Of a DNA stretch of 64,000 nucleotides, positions 53,220-64,000 are shown piece after piece; position 1 is the first letter of the stretch, and each line of letters begins with the position of its first letter. The notes beneath the pieces were generated by a model. The model was not told the DNA's origin, searched no databases, and saw only the letters and a list, made by a program, of their open reading frames with translations. The DNA lies in contig CM060478.1 of NCBI GenBank assembly GCA_030544235.1, positions 20,751,727 through 20,815,726 on the forward strand, given 5' to 3'. Both the position numbers and the translations under genes were made by a program. The stretch is from Lepturacanthus savala (lineage: Eukaryota; Chordata; Actinopteri; Scombriformes; Trichiuridae).

Positions 53220-53697
53220 CAGCTCTGGAAAAACTAAGAGACCACTGCATTTTTTTTCTGAAACCAGCATCTCTACATGTATTAACAACCATTCCATTCC
53301 AGCGGTTGAATTCCAACACATCTACACCTCAGTCACCCAAGAACAATGGTACTTGTGGAGAGCATGCCAAGATGCATGAAAGCTGTGATTAAATATTGAA
53401 CCAAATATTGATTTCTGAACTGTTTCTAAGTGTAAACATTAGTATTATGTTGTTTTAAAATGAATTTGATCTATTTTCTTTGCATTATTTGAGGTCTGAA
53501 AGGTCTTTTTTGTTATTTTGACCATTTGTCATTTTCTGCAAATAAATGCTCTAAATGCTAATATTTTTATTTGGAATTTGGGGGAAATGTTGTCAGTAGC
53601 TTATAGGCTCAAACAAAAATGTTCCCTTTGCCCAAACACATACCTTTAAGGTATAATAAGGATAATTTATAGTGGTCTCTTATTTTTTCCAGAGCTG
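53220..53697 (+). mobile_element. Tc1-like miniature element, copy C
   Basis: The left end CAGCTCTGGAAAAACTAAGA and right end TCTTATTTTTTCCAGAGCTG are near-perfect inverted repeats. TA precedes the left end (53218-53219). The right TA has become TG (53698-53699). The 5' part (to about 53325) is joined directly to the last codons of a Tc1 transposase (53352-53399), followed by its 3' untranslated region with GCAAATAAATGCTCTAAATG. This is the same deletion structure as copies A and B, in opposite orientation. Confidence 0.92.
53352..53399 (+). pseudogene. C-terminal remnant of Tc1 transposase
   Basis: Fifteen codons reading LVESMPRCMKAVIKY followed by TGA match the end of fish Tc1 transposases (LVxSMPRRMxAVI). 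The DDE catalytic domain and the DNA-binding N-terminus are absent, so the element depends on a transposase from elsewhere. Confidence 0.82.
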
Positions 53698-54848
53698 TGT
53701 ATTTAAAATTTATCATTCAATTTTTCCGGGTACACCATTTGACATTTTGTGTCAAAAATAAAAAAACAAACACACAAAATCATACATTTTGTGAAAAAAA
53801 GAAAAAAAGTGATGCGAATGGACTTTTAAATAACAAGAATCCAACAGTAACACAAACTGTACATTTTGAGAGACCTGATGAATGCTTCCTAAAACTAAAA
53901 CGTTTTTGACTCAACTTTGCTGCTATCACAAAAAATAAATAAATTACCATACAAAACACTTAGCTTGGGCCACTTCCTTCCGTCCTTCCTTGGTCCAATC
54001 AAATGTGATGATTATATTTAAATCCTAAAACACTGAGCATTGTAATTTTTGACAACATTACCGGTACTCAAGCAGTAGTAAAGGCACATTGGTCAGGAAC
54101 TATTTTCATCTGAGGATTAAATTACAGTGGCCATGTTCACGGTAATGAAGGAACATGTCGCTCAGTCCGACAGCAGCAACCGGATGGCGTGACTCGCTGA
54201 TGTGGGTTTAATAGTTTCTGAATGAGGCTCCGTGGCACAGAGGAATAAAATCAGGTTTTGGCTGATACCTATTCTTATGATGAATTCATTTTCAGGTTTT
54301 ATCATTTCACAGAGTATAATGACGATTAGAAACTAAATATAGATATCATCATAATTATCTTTTAAAGGCAAAGTGGTTTATTGTGGGTTTTCCAGATATT
54401 GGATTCCTATTGGCCACCGCCACCTGGGAGTAAACTGCACCAATTTTGACCTTGATGAGCACATTTCACCTCCATTTGATATTTTCTATGGCAGGTACCC
54501 TCACAAAAAAAAAAAAAAGCATAAACCTGCAATTCCCCCCACACCTGCTCTTCCAATGAGATGATTTGTAAAGTTGGACCCTGGACCCTACTGACATGTA
54601 GCTTTTCAATTATGTATTATCTTTCATGCTGGCTCTGGCCCCAGTAAGCCCCCTCTTGGCCTTGCACTGGAGAAGAAGCTATTGACCGGGCTGCACTGGA
54701 TTGGACATAAACACTGTATTAGTGTGATTGGTTGGATAGAGCTGATCCATGCTGGGGGCATCCTGTCTGCCTGCCTGCTGCTGCTAACCAATCTCAGAGG
54801 GAAAATCGGAATTCAATTAGTCTGGCCAGAGCTATTTCCCTCCCTGTT

Positions 54849-54849
<1 letters not shown>

Positions 54850-54882
<33 letters not shown>
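54850..54882. repeat. (CT)n microsatellite
   Basis: Sixteen uninterrupted CT units on the plus strand, in a region of pyrimidine bias. Confidence 0.95.
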
Positions 54883-54886
<4 letters not shown>

Positions 54887-55244
54887 GTTTGTTATCCAAT
54901 TTCTTGGCCCTTCTCTAACTTGCTCTTTTGCCATCCTCCCTGTCCTCCTCTCTCTTTTCCTTTTTCTCCCCCTGTCTCGTTCCTCCCTGTCTTGGTCCAA
55001 ATTTCTGTATGACTGCACCTGCTATCCCGACTCAGAAGGGAGAGTAGAATTCAATTAGGGACTCTCTCTCTTGTTTACTATTCATCCATTCATTCCCGCT
55101 CATCATCTGCCGGTTACTGTGTTCTCCCTTGATCCTCCTCTTCCTCACCCCCCCTCCCTCCTCCTCATCTGCCCATCCTCCTGCATGCTCCCACCAGTGA
55201 TATAAATCCTGAAAGATTGTGGGATAGGGGCCTGGGCGGCGTAC

Positions 55245-55269
55245 GGGAGGGGGGGGAGAAGAAAAAAAT
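55245..55269. repeat. Homopurine tract
   Basis: Twenty-five purines (GGGAGGGGGGGGAGAAGAAA followed by more A) without interruption, a triplex-capable sequence. Confidence 0.85.
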
Positions 55270-56322
55270 GCTGGAGGGAGAAATGGAGAATGATCGCCAT
55301 TAGAGGCAGTTGACATCCAGGGGGCTATTAAAAAGAGAAAGGGAAGATAAAAGAGGCAAGGAAAGGAGAGATGGACCTGTAAAGAGGAATGATGGGATAA
55401 TGGAGTGGGACAGCAAGAGGAATAAATAACCGGTTATGATAGCGGCGAGAGGAACTGAGACACACAGGGGCTAGGCCCTAAAAACATACAGACTCAAAAA
55501 GTAATGGACTAAGAAAATGGAATGAAACAAAACTACGTTCATATTATTGTTTGTAATGCAGGAGCCTGAGAAACACTGAAGATATGTGAGGCGGATATAA
55601 CAGGTATTCCTCGTTGATATATCTTGAGTCTACAACATGACGGATGTTCTAAAACCCAGTCAGCACATCCCTCCCTACAGCACCTCTCCCATTATCTGGC
55701 TGCTCTGCCTGTAAACCCACAAAAAGCCTGCATTATCATAAGCTCAGACAACACGACAAGCTGCTAGGAGAGTGCAGATTAGGGCTACTTTCAAATCCCT
55801 CACAGTAAATTCAATAATTTACCTTTTTTCAGCAAACAGGTATGTAACCCACCAACGCAGCACACACCCACCCGGGGAACAATTTTTATTGCTTTGAGTC
55901 TTTGGCGGAGGGAAATGCTGAGAGTTGCCTGAAAAGCACTTCAGGTTGTATTATTACTACGCCGTGATGTACTCTGCGCTCTAAAAAAAGAAAAAAAAAA
56001 TCTGCAAATCCCAGGAGCATCATGAGTAGTCATCTTGTCTTTGACAAGCCTTTACTCTCTGTACTTTACAGGATTTCTGAGTTGCAGAGGGCGTAAAGGT
56101 TTCTATTATGGGCTCAAAGAGAAGAGGAATACAGCTTCATCAAAAGGCAGCAAATGATATCGGAGTTTGAAATCAGACTTGAAGTTGAACAACTTTTATT
56201 TCAGCCTGTTTTCAAAAAAAACATTTTGGAAAAATATTTATTTTGTGGTGTCTGCTGTTGCCATGAAGATGACAGTTACGTAACTTTGAGGAAGTAGCAA
56301 CATTAACCCTGAACTTCTAAAC

Positions 56323-56468
56323 CACGGGTGGGCAACCCTGGTCCTACTAATGAAGCTTCATAGCAAGGACCCTAATGGTTGATTAGTATAATGAGGTGTG
56401 TTCCTGCTTGGTTGGAACAAAAACCTGCAGCTACAGTAGTTCTCCAGGACCAGGGTTTCCCACCCCTG
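56323..56468. mobile_element. Short hAT-type MITE, copy 2, with 8-bp target duplication
   Basis: The ends CACGGGTGGGCAACCCTGGT, then CC, and the complement of GGACCAGGGTTTCCCACCCC, then TG, form inverted repeats. They are flanked by TTCTAAAC (56315-56322) and CTCTAAAC (56469-56476), an 8-bp duplication with one difference, as expected for hAT. The centre contains TTGGTTGGAACAAAAACCTG, as in the copy at 45659. It has no coding content. Confidence 0.88.
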
Positions 56469-57194
56469 CTCTAAACCTAACCGGACCTGACTGGGTCGCA
56501 CAGTGTGATATCAGGTAGTAGCTGCCAAATGTTAATTTGTGCTTCTCTAAAAGGCAAACACCGAATATAGCTTTGTGTTATAACTTAAACTGAGCCAGAC
56601 AAGAGAGGTGTCTCATCCAACAACATCACTAGAGAAGCCAGGTCTGTAAATCAGGTTCATTTTCAAGGGCGTAAAGCAGGTTTAAGAAAGGCCGATCACA
56701 TCATCATACCCATGGTGAATAGTACTTTCTCTAAAACTTTCTATCCAGTAACATACAACAAGCCCAGATTTTTTTCAAAGATTTCATGCATATAAACACT
56801 TGGAAACTTGTTTTGCTTAAAGCATAAAAAGTTGTTTACTTTTATGTTTTGAAAAAAAATAGCTGTATGAGTAACATTTCTATTTTTATTTTAGGTATAA
56901 AATGACAGTCATAGGCTTCAATGGGTTAACATAGGCTGCATGTATTTCCTGTGTAAAGACTTTTTTTCATATAAAGTACCTACATATATGTAGTAAAAGA
57001 GTTAAAAAAAAACAAGCAGCCAAAGGGGCGATATGATCTTTAAACAGTGTTTCTACCATCGGGGCTGTTATGTCATATTATATGCAAAGTAACATTTTGT
57101 AATCCAACTAACAGAACATTTTCTCTCTTGAAAATGGTAATTATCTTATCTTGATGTAAAATACAGTGAGTTGGGCTCCTTTGATCCTTCTGTT

Positions 57195-57435
57195 TAAAGG
57201 TTCCATATTATACACTTCTCCTGGGTTTTATCTGAAGTTGTAATATCCATAACAAAATATATATTTATGGATTTAAGAACCAAAAATCTCAATCTCAATA
57301 TATTTGTATCTCTCCTCTCAATCTTCTCTCTGGAGCTCTAGACAGAAAATGGCTTTTTTGTGGTCATCTCGTTAATATGAATGCTATATATTATTCAACG
57401 TTATCACAACAAGGCAGAAACTAATAAAAGTGTCA
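57195..57435 (+). repeat. Single-arm relative of the 38.4-kb palindrome
   Basis: TAAAGGTTCCATATTATACA, then CTGGGTTTTATCTGAAGTTG, then CTCTGGAGCTCTAGA, then GTTAATATGAATGC, parallels the right arm of the foldback element. That arm reads TAAAGGTCCCTCATCATGCA, then CTGGGTTTTATTTGAAGTTT, then CTCAAGAGCTCCAGA and ATAAATATTCATC (38697-38875). There is no inverted partner here. Confidence 0.6.
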
Positions 57436-60400
57436 TGTTTTGAGCTCGCTGAACATCCTCATTGCTTCTGCATCACCTTCATGACTCATGAGATTTGCCG
57501 GCTTTTTGATGTGACGTACATGGGATTCAAAGCAAACGCAACACACGTGCTGGTGTTGCTTTTAAGACATTCATGGCAAGGGCTTAGACAAAGCTGCTGA
57601 TCCCACCGAGAGATAGCAGGGTGCAACCGCTTTTGATTAGCATGGTGTATGGGGAAGATAAGATGGCATGGAGGAGTTTCTCGAGACCAATCGTTCTCAA
57701 AATCTTTTTCTCTTTTGAAGCGAATTGCCTCGGAGCAAACAAATACAATTTGCAGTATTTTCTTTCTGGGCGTGTGTGTGTGCATGCATACCCGCCTGAC
57801 AGAAGGCACAGGAAAAAAAAAAAAAGGAGAAGAGGTACACAGAAAAAAAGTTGCAGTGTACATGTGAAATTGTGTGTATATGAGAGGGAGCTTTTTGAAA
57901 CCCCAGAGAGAGAGAGAGAAAAAATGTCTATTTCTTATCTGTCCTTGTGTTTCAAGGGAGGATGAAAGCAATCTTCAAATGGCATCTGCAGTCGAGGAGC
58001 ACTTGAACCCAATCAGCACCCGTCAGACCCAAATGGACCACAGGAGAGTTACTGTGGGGAAGAAAGCTTAACGCCAATCACACCAAACACTCATGCTCTC
58101 ACACATCAATCGGATACGCTTATACGGTTCGGGGGTAATGAAAGTGCTAAAATCGGACATCGCTTGCACCTCTGGAGGGGTAACAAACAAACAAATGCCC
58201 AGAGTGAATGGCAGAGCTTTGCTGCAGTATCAGATGCAGGAAGCCTGTGGCTGTGGGGAAAATTACACAGGAGACAGACACAACCCCGCAATGGCCTGTT
58301 CGTTTGTGTCACCACCAAAAGACGTGTTTTATCCCTGCACCCTGCTATGACTACTGCTGAAACTTCTGCAAGATGCACAGACATCCTCCACTATGTCTTT
58401 AGTGTTGAATTTAATCTCTAAAAAACACACCGACTCTGTAAAGCAGATGATAATGAGGCAAAAATGTTGTTAAAAATAAAGTGCTGTGGAGGTATATGTG
58501 TGACACGCCTTCGTCACAAAATTGATTGTGATTGTCTCTGACTCGATTCTCCTTAGTATGCATTTCCTGGACAAGTGAGAAATCTGGGTCCAATAATTAG
58601 AAGACATGCCTCCCTTATCTTTATAGTGGCTCATTCACTTGTTTAGTGATTCTATTTCCTTATACATATCAAGTAATCAAAGTGGAAGTGGAGGTGAAGA
58701 TTTGTTTATCATCATACTTGTGTGTACACTAAAGGTAGCAGCATCCTATTCTAGAAGACTACATTAAAAAATATAATTTCACTCACCATTAGTAAACCTG
58801 AGAACTGCATTTTTTGCTTCGCATTTCCATCCAGTGAGGTGAAGAAGATGCTTTTCACAGAAATGAACTACAGAGGCTGCACTTGACTTTTTTGTCACCT
58901 GGTTGTGTGTGTTATGGATAAAATCATGCTGTGTATGCTGGTGGGAAATATCTCAGCAGTTATTGCCAGCTTTGGAAAAAAAATATGGGGGTGCTTTTGG
59001 CAGGAGAGAGAAAGAGATGAGAGGTACGTGCAGAGCTGTAGGTTCACAAAACAGTCAGGGAGCAGCAGGTGGGGGATAAAGATGTGGTTTATACTATATA
59101 TGGCTGATGTCTCTCTAAAGCTGTTTTTCCACCACATGGTACAGCCAGATTTTGGGGGGGGTGGCGTCCCTCTTATTAACCTGCCATTCCCCCTCTCCAG
59201 CCCCCCAAAACCCTAGTTGCAGAGAGAGTGCAGGGCCAGAGGGATTGTCTGTTGGGCTCAGTGATCGTTTATCTGACAGAGGTTTGTGCAAGTCGGTCTC
59301 TGTGGCTCTGATGGCTCTGAAATATCAGCTTTCTAACTGTGCTGTACATTGAAATAGCAGAATGACTTGTAATTGCACCTTTTACTCTATATCCCACCCT
59401 TCTGTCAATTTTATCTAGGGTCTATAATAAACTCAAAACTGTACTGTATTCTGTATTATATTGTAGCCTATATAATCGATAGAGTGGTGATACCTTCCTG
59501 CTCAAAGTGACATGTAATCACAGTAAAGTGACGGGACACACGCCTGCCAACAGAATTCTTATAATATCCGTTCAGTATTGTCTTTGATGCTGAGAATAAA
59601 CCCACACTAAGTAGGATATTTAGTAGTATATTAATATATATAGACATATATTTTAAAATATATAGATATAGACATAGATTTTCATATAGATGTTTGGGGC
59701 AACTATGGAGTGCAGCAGTTCAGTAATGACTTTAGTAATGACTCTGCAAAAGCACATTTTCTATAATACTGGTCAGCATTTACTTTCAGCGTAGATGCAC
59801 AAATTGCAATAAAAAAAATAGGCAATTTAAAAAAATAATTATGTTTGGGTCTAGTGAACTATTAAATAGGTTGTCAGGCTAAATTTGGGTAAAAAAAAGG
59901 GAATATTTTACCATTTAGATCCATTTTGTTTATCGGGTGAGATCAGCATGCGTGTGTGTGTGTGTGTGTGTAAGTCCAAACTCCACCTCTGCCCACTTAA
60001 ATCTGTCATGGTCAGACATGAAGTGGTTCGTGGAGTGGGGAAAGCCTTTTGCATGGAAAAGGTGAAAAGGGCTCTGCCACAGCCAAATGACGCTTTGTCA
60101 AAGAGCCAAGCTCTGATGATACACATGGCCCAAAAACCTGCTCTAAACAGACAACCTCCCTCTGCACTGGGCTTTTTGTGATGCTTTAAGGATAAGAATC
60201 AGTGAACAAAAGGTGGCACTTATGACAGGAAAACATTTAGAAAGCGTTATGGGTGGGTGGCACTTCCCTGCTGTGTAACCACGGCAACATCCGAGGTGAT
60301 GGGTAGAGGCAATGGTTTTGTTGAACTGAAGTTTCTTCAAATTCTGGCACTGGCCTTTGTGTTTTTTGCTAAATCACTATCAGCTGTTTGAAATCTCTTT

Positions 60401-61889
60401 GTCTTGTCACTCTTTGTACCTCACTATATGCAATATGTTGTTAGAGTTCTCTGAAATCTAACCTATTAGGCCATATTTAAAAAAAAACAAAGAAACAGCC
60501 TGTGTATGCAATGTGTTTACAGCACAAGCTTTACCTGGTATTACCTTGAAAAAAACTTTGAATGTCAAGCTAATTTGTGCACATGATGGGAATGCATACA
60601 ATAGAAAATAATGTTTTAATAACTGTTCTATATTTTTTATAGTAAGTAAAACTATGAGCAAAAAACAGACTGGTTAATTCATAGGTACCAATAAGCAATA
60701 TAAAAATACTATGAGAAAAAAAGAAAAGAAGTGGGTAAGAGAATCAGGAATGTTGCTATGCTTGAAATGAAAAGCAAATCTGTCTCTGAGCCAAACTTAG
60801 AGTCAACATCGACTTTGACTTTCCGGGAACAAAAGCTGTCAAAGACAAGAAAAGCCAGAGGAGTGATGCTGATGTGCTTCTGGTTGTTTTTTTCAACTTG
60901 TTAGTTTTCTATTGTGCCGTCAGTAATCTGCAGTCAACACTGAGGATCTTTAGCATCAGTTAAAATACAGTTCAGCACTACTGCAGTCAAAGAATATATT
61001 ATATATTTTTACCTACTTTTACTTTGAGTATTTGCTTACAGTAATAATGCAACTAAACTAACGTCACATTCGGTTATAAGCAGGTCTTCACCATAATTAT
61101 ATGATGTGTCCTCTAAATGATTCTCTAGCTAAGTTCACTCACTGTGACTGCGTTCTAAATTTCACTTAAATAGTCTTAGCACATAGAGTACTTATGGTCC
61201 TCTAACGGGAGCTTCTAAGTGTCCCTGGACACTTTTTAAGACTCAAGGAGATCATGCATCGCATTTGGCAGCACATGAGCTTTGGAACCATCTTCCAATA
61301 AGTCTGAGATAAGTCTCTGCACCTGTTTCTGTTATATGGGGAAAATAGCATTCTGTCTTGTTAGGATTTCTTTAAACCAATGAAAATCATTGAATGTTGC
61401 TAAGCCGAAGATGCAGCGACGGTGTCCTTGCAAAATAGTGTCAGGGAGAACCTCTTTTAATCCCTAGCATTAAAGTGGCTAAATCCCTGCAAAGAGAATG
61501 CAACATAAAACAGTAAAAGACATATGTTGGTTCATTATAAAACTTTTACTGATTAAAAAAAAAAAAAGATAAACATAACTTGTCATTTCCAGCATGCAGC
61601 TCTGAAGCTCAGAAGTAACATCAGATGATCAGCAATCTGCTTTTTGCAGCAGCAGCAGCGAGGTGACAGCGTGGTGACACAGTCGGTTTTGAGTTCTCTG
61701 CCGTTTAAGAAATTGAATTTATTTTTATAACAGAAATAGGCAACACAACAGAATCTTGGTTTATATTTCATCAGCACTGCCTAGTTTGATAGTTTAAGCC
61801 TTTTGTATTCACTGCCTGTGCATTCAATGAGCAGAAACACATTTAGGTAGCATGTGATACATTAAGTTTTAACTTATGTATCATGTTTG
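57436..61889. other. Gene-free DNA
   Basis: No supported gene. A minus-strand frame at 57486-57971 (161 codons) overlaps three plus-strand frames, crosses an A-rich tract (57811-57824), and has no domain I recognise. There is a short (TG)n at 59952-59971 and a G9 run at 59153-59161. Confidence 0.5.
59952..59971. repeat. Short (TG)n microsatellite
   Basis: Ten TG units after ATGCG. Confidence 0.9.
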
Positions 61890-62010
61890 ATTTTCCCCTT
61901 ATATATTTGTGTGTTTTATCTGTTTCTTTGTTTTATTTGACAGTGAGGAACCTTGTGACTGTTGTCCATGAAAGGTGCTATATGAATAAACTTTACTTAC
62001 TTATTTAATT
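61890..62010 (+). mobile_element. Probable LINE 3' tail
   Basis: GAACCTTGTGACTGTTGTCC, then ATGAAAGGTGCTATATGAAT and AAACTTTACTTACTTA, matches the L2-type 3' end in which a conserved 'AAAGGTGCTATATAAATAAA' is followed by a short tandem tail (here TTAC). The coding part is absent, as in 5'-truncated copies. Confidence 0.6.
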
Positions 62011-62992
62011 ACAAATTAATTGAATGATTTACATAAAAAACAACTTAAAATAAAAAACTAATAAACAATCATTTGTATTTCGATAAGGAGTTTTTCCCCA
62101 GGCTTGAAGAAAACAAACATTAAGGATATGCTTAGCCCTGCTAGCAACTATTCTGGGCTCTAACGATTGATTACCTATGGAGAGCAGTAGAGTGGAAACT
62201 GGCCAAAGCAGTGAACACATCATAATCCATTGTCACAAAAAGTTACCTTTGCAATCAGTGCTGAAATCTTGACAAATAACATCAGCTTGAGCAGAATTCA
62301 ATGATTCTGGAAATGCTGCCTGTGGCTGTTATAGAATTATACCATTGACAGGTAAGGATTGGTGTGACTTGATTTAGAATGTAAATTATTAATTAAGTCA
62401 GTAAATTACTCTCCTTGGGCAATACAATGTCATGATATATTTAAGGAAGTTGTACATGATTGGTACTGCATTACTATTTTAGAGGAACCTCCCCGACACT
62501 GATCAATAATGCCATAGCTTTGATGGAAACCGAAGCAGTATTACCCGCAGCAGATGACCTTTGACCTCTCTGTAGAATCAGGGCAGTATGATCATCATCA
62601 TTCTTAGAAAGCAGCTGAGATGAGGAGGAAATGAAAATGGTTTAAAAGTTGAAAGCAAGAAGCTGTAGCACACAAGGGGGGTGGTTAGTGTTTATGCTTT
62701 TGCATGTGTGGTTGCACATTTGTTAATGTGAGTATGTGTCTATCCACGGATGTTGGCAAGGAGGGGAGTGAAAATGTATTTGAGCGAGGTCCTTTGAGAT
62801 CTTAGCATCTGTGTCACAGTAATTATTAACAGATTAGCCCTGAGAAGAATCACTAGAGATAGGAAACACATCCACAATGTTGGATTACAGCAGCCTCTAC
62901 ATCTTTTGATCCTTTGTCTATGTGTTTCTCTCCTCTCTTGCCAAGTCTACTGAAAATCTACTCTCACTCAAACACAGGCACACCCACACACA

Positions 62993-63035
<43 letters not shown>

Positions 63036-64000
63036 ACGCGCACACACAGCATGCAACCACTTCATTTGGTCACTCAATACATATCTTAGCCCATATCAAA
63101 TTATATTTAAAGATATTTTTGTATACAGGTCATTGAATTTACCAAACAAACGCATTCATCTCCCTGCTGCAAACAGTATATTTACCAGCCTGTTCTCTCG
63201 GAGCTACATCAACTGTGAAATGATGTGTAGCCTTGAACACAAGCTGCATATTTTATTAACATATCAGCCCTCACGCACACTGCCACTAAGGACCAGTGCC
63301 AGGCTGAGCGAGGATACCCTCTCCCCAGAGAGATACTTTAACAAGCAGCCATATCTAAGCAGATGGCAGTCATGATGTGTGGTATGGCCGGGTGCACTCG
63401 ACTTTCAATGTCAGATCAGCCACAATGGTGAGAGAAATTTTCAAATTAAACTCGGAGTGAAATAGATGGTTTAATTAGGGCCTCATTTTGCCGATGGAGG
63501 AAACGGCTTAGTCAATATATTGGAAGACATTTGCTTCTTACAGAAAAAAGGTCAAAGAGAAAAGAACCTAAATAAGTGAACTGTTCCCTCCCTATTCAAT
63601 AGTAAAGTCCCCTGACAAAGCTGTAGCTCCTGAAAGGGGAGAGCTAAATTAGAAATGAAAGAAGAAATATCTGGTGGTGTCATGTGCTAATATCATCTTC
63701 TCAAAGAGAAATGAGATGGAAGATTATCTATTATCAAACCTCAGAGAGCGCAGCTGATAATGAGATGAAAACAACAAGATATGGGACACTTTACTAAAGA
63801 GAGTGAAACAGGATGAAAGATTCATTTTAGTTTCGTTGTACGAGGTCAACCTTTGCAGTCAAGCCAGTTTTCTGTCATATCTGTATGCTGCCTGTGTGAG
63901 CCCAGATTACAGATTCAGAACACACAGAGCAAAGTATTTCGAGTATTATTTGTTTAACTTTGCTTTTAAATTTGATGAAAAGACCACAAACAATATTTTA
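62011..64000. other. Gene-free DNA with a CA repeat
   Basis: No supported gene. A plus-strand frame at 62914-63375 includes the CA repeat and about 100 codons beyond it, with no recognised domain. The sequence continues without features to the window end. Confidence 0.5.
62971..63048. repeat. Imperfect (CA)n microsatellite
   Basis: CA repeat with AAACA, CCACA and CGCG interruptions. The longest pure part is 62996-63028. Confidence 0.92.

Larger units (their letters stand above)
53700..56322. other. Gene-free DNA with CT- and GA-rich tracts
   Basis: No supported gene. It has a pure (CT)n (54850-54882) inside a longer pyrimidine-rich stretch reaching about 55000, and a homopurine run (55245-55269). 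Open frames through these tracts are compositional artefacts. The words GAATTCAATTAG occur at 54809 and 55046, a chance-level repeat. Confidence 0.55.

Noticed and set aside
57486..57971. A 161-codon minus-strand frame
   Set aside because: It crosses an A-rich tract, overlaps three plus-strand frames and has no recognisable domain, signal peptide or splice context. Chance is the simplest explanation.
62914..63375. A 153-codon plus-strand frame
   Set aside because: Much of its start is the CA repeat (His-Thr runs). The remaining part matches no family I know.

Overview
The window looks like a gene-poor, AT-rich stretch of a ray-finned fish (teleost) nuclear genome, either intergenic or from very long introns. 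The evidence is long pure (TG)n, (TC)n and (AGAC)n microsatellites, teleost-type Tc1 miniature elements, hAT transposons with 8-bp target duplications, tRNA-headed SINE copies, L2-type LINE fragments, and no bacterial-style gene packing. I found no host protein-coding exon, rRNA, functional tRNA or CRISPR array that I can support. The protein-like traces are transposase or reverse-transcriptase remnants. Species and genomic locus cannot be told from the sequence alone.

Layout. 0-7 kb: a 517-bp Tc1 miniature element (218-734), then single-copy-looking DNA with a 94-bp (TG)n (4410-4503). 7-10.1 kb: a TE cluster with a 24-bp-arm hairpin (7013-7070), a hAT-like remnant with GATCGG-rich ends (7815-9090), and a second, minus-strand hAT remnant with a BED-finger pseudogene (9247-9538) that carries a SINE in its end (9749-10089). 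13.4-18 kb: a (TG)n-bearing tandem duplication (14591-14887), a SINE copy with a perfect 11-bp target duplication (15083-15388), a LINE tail and a LINE reverse-transcriptase fragment (16965-17915) ending beside an (AGAC)n run. 19.66-21.56 kb: a Tc1 miniature element split by a 1485-bp hAT derivative that keeps one splice junction of a transposase gene. 26 kb: a possible hAT transposase remnant. 30.4-33.3 kb: a repeat also present at 36.3 kb, a 159-bp-period tandem duplication, a 20-bp array built from a Pol III box A, a tRNA-derived SINE, and SINE copy 3. 38.4-39.0 kb: a 586-bp near-palindromic element, with a related half-unit at 57.2 kb. 45.6 kb and 56.3 kb: two short hAT-type MITEs, the first nested in another repeat. 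48.4 kb: an internally deleted LINE. 53.2 kb: a third Tc1 miniature copy. 57.4-64 kb: mostly featureless apart from one LINE tail and CA/GT repeats.

The recognisable elements interact only as layers of insertion: SINE into hAT, hAT into Tc1, MITE into an older repeat. This gives a relative age order. The three Tc1 copies share one deletion structure, so they are best seen as a single non-autonomous subfamily mobilised in trans. I saw no previously undescribed gene system. The most distinctive items are the nested hAT with a preserved intron, the large palindrome and its single-arm relative, and the box-A-derived minisatellite.
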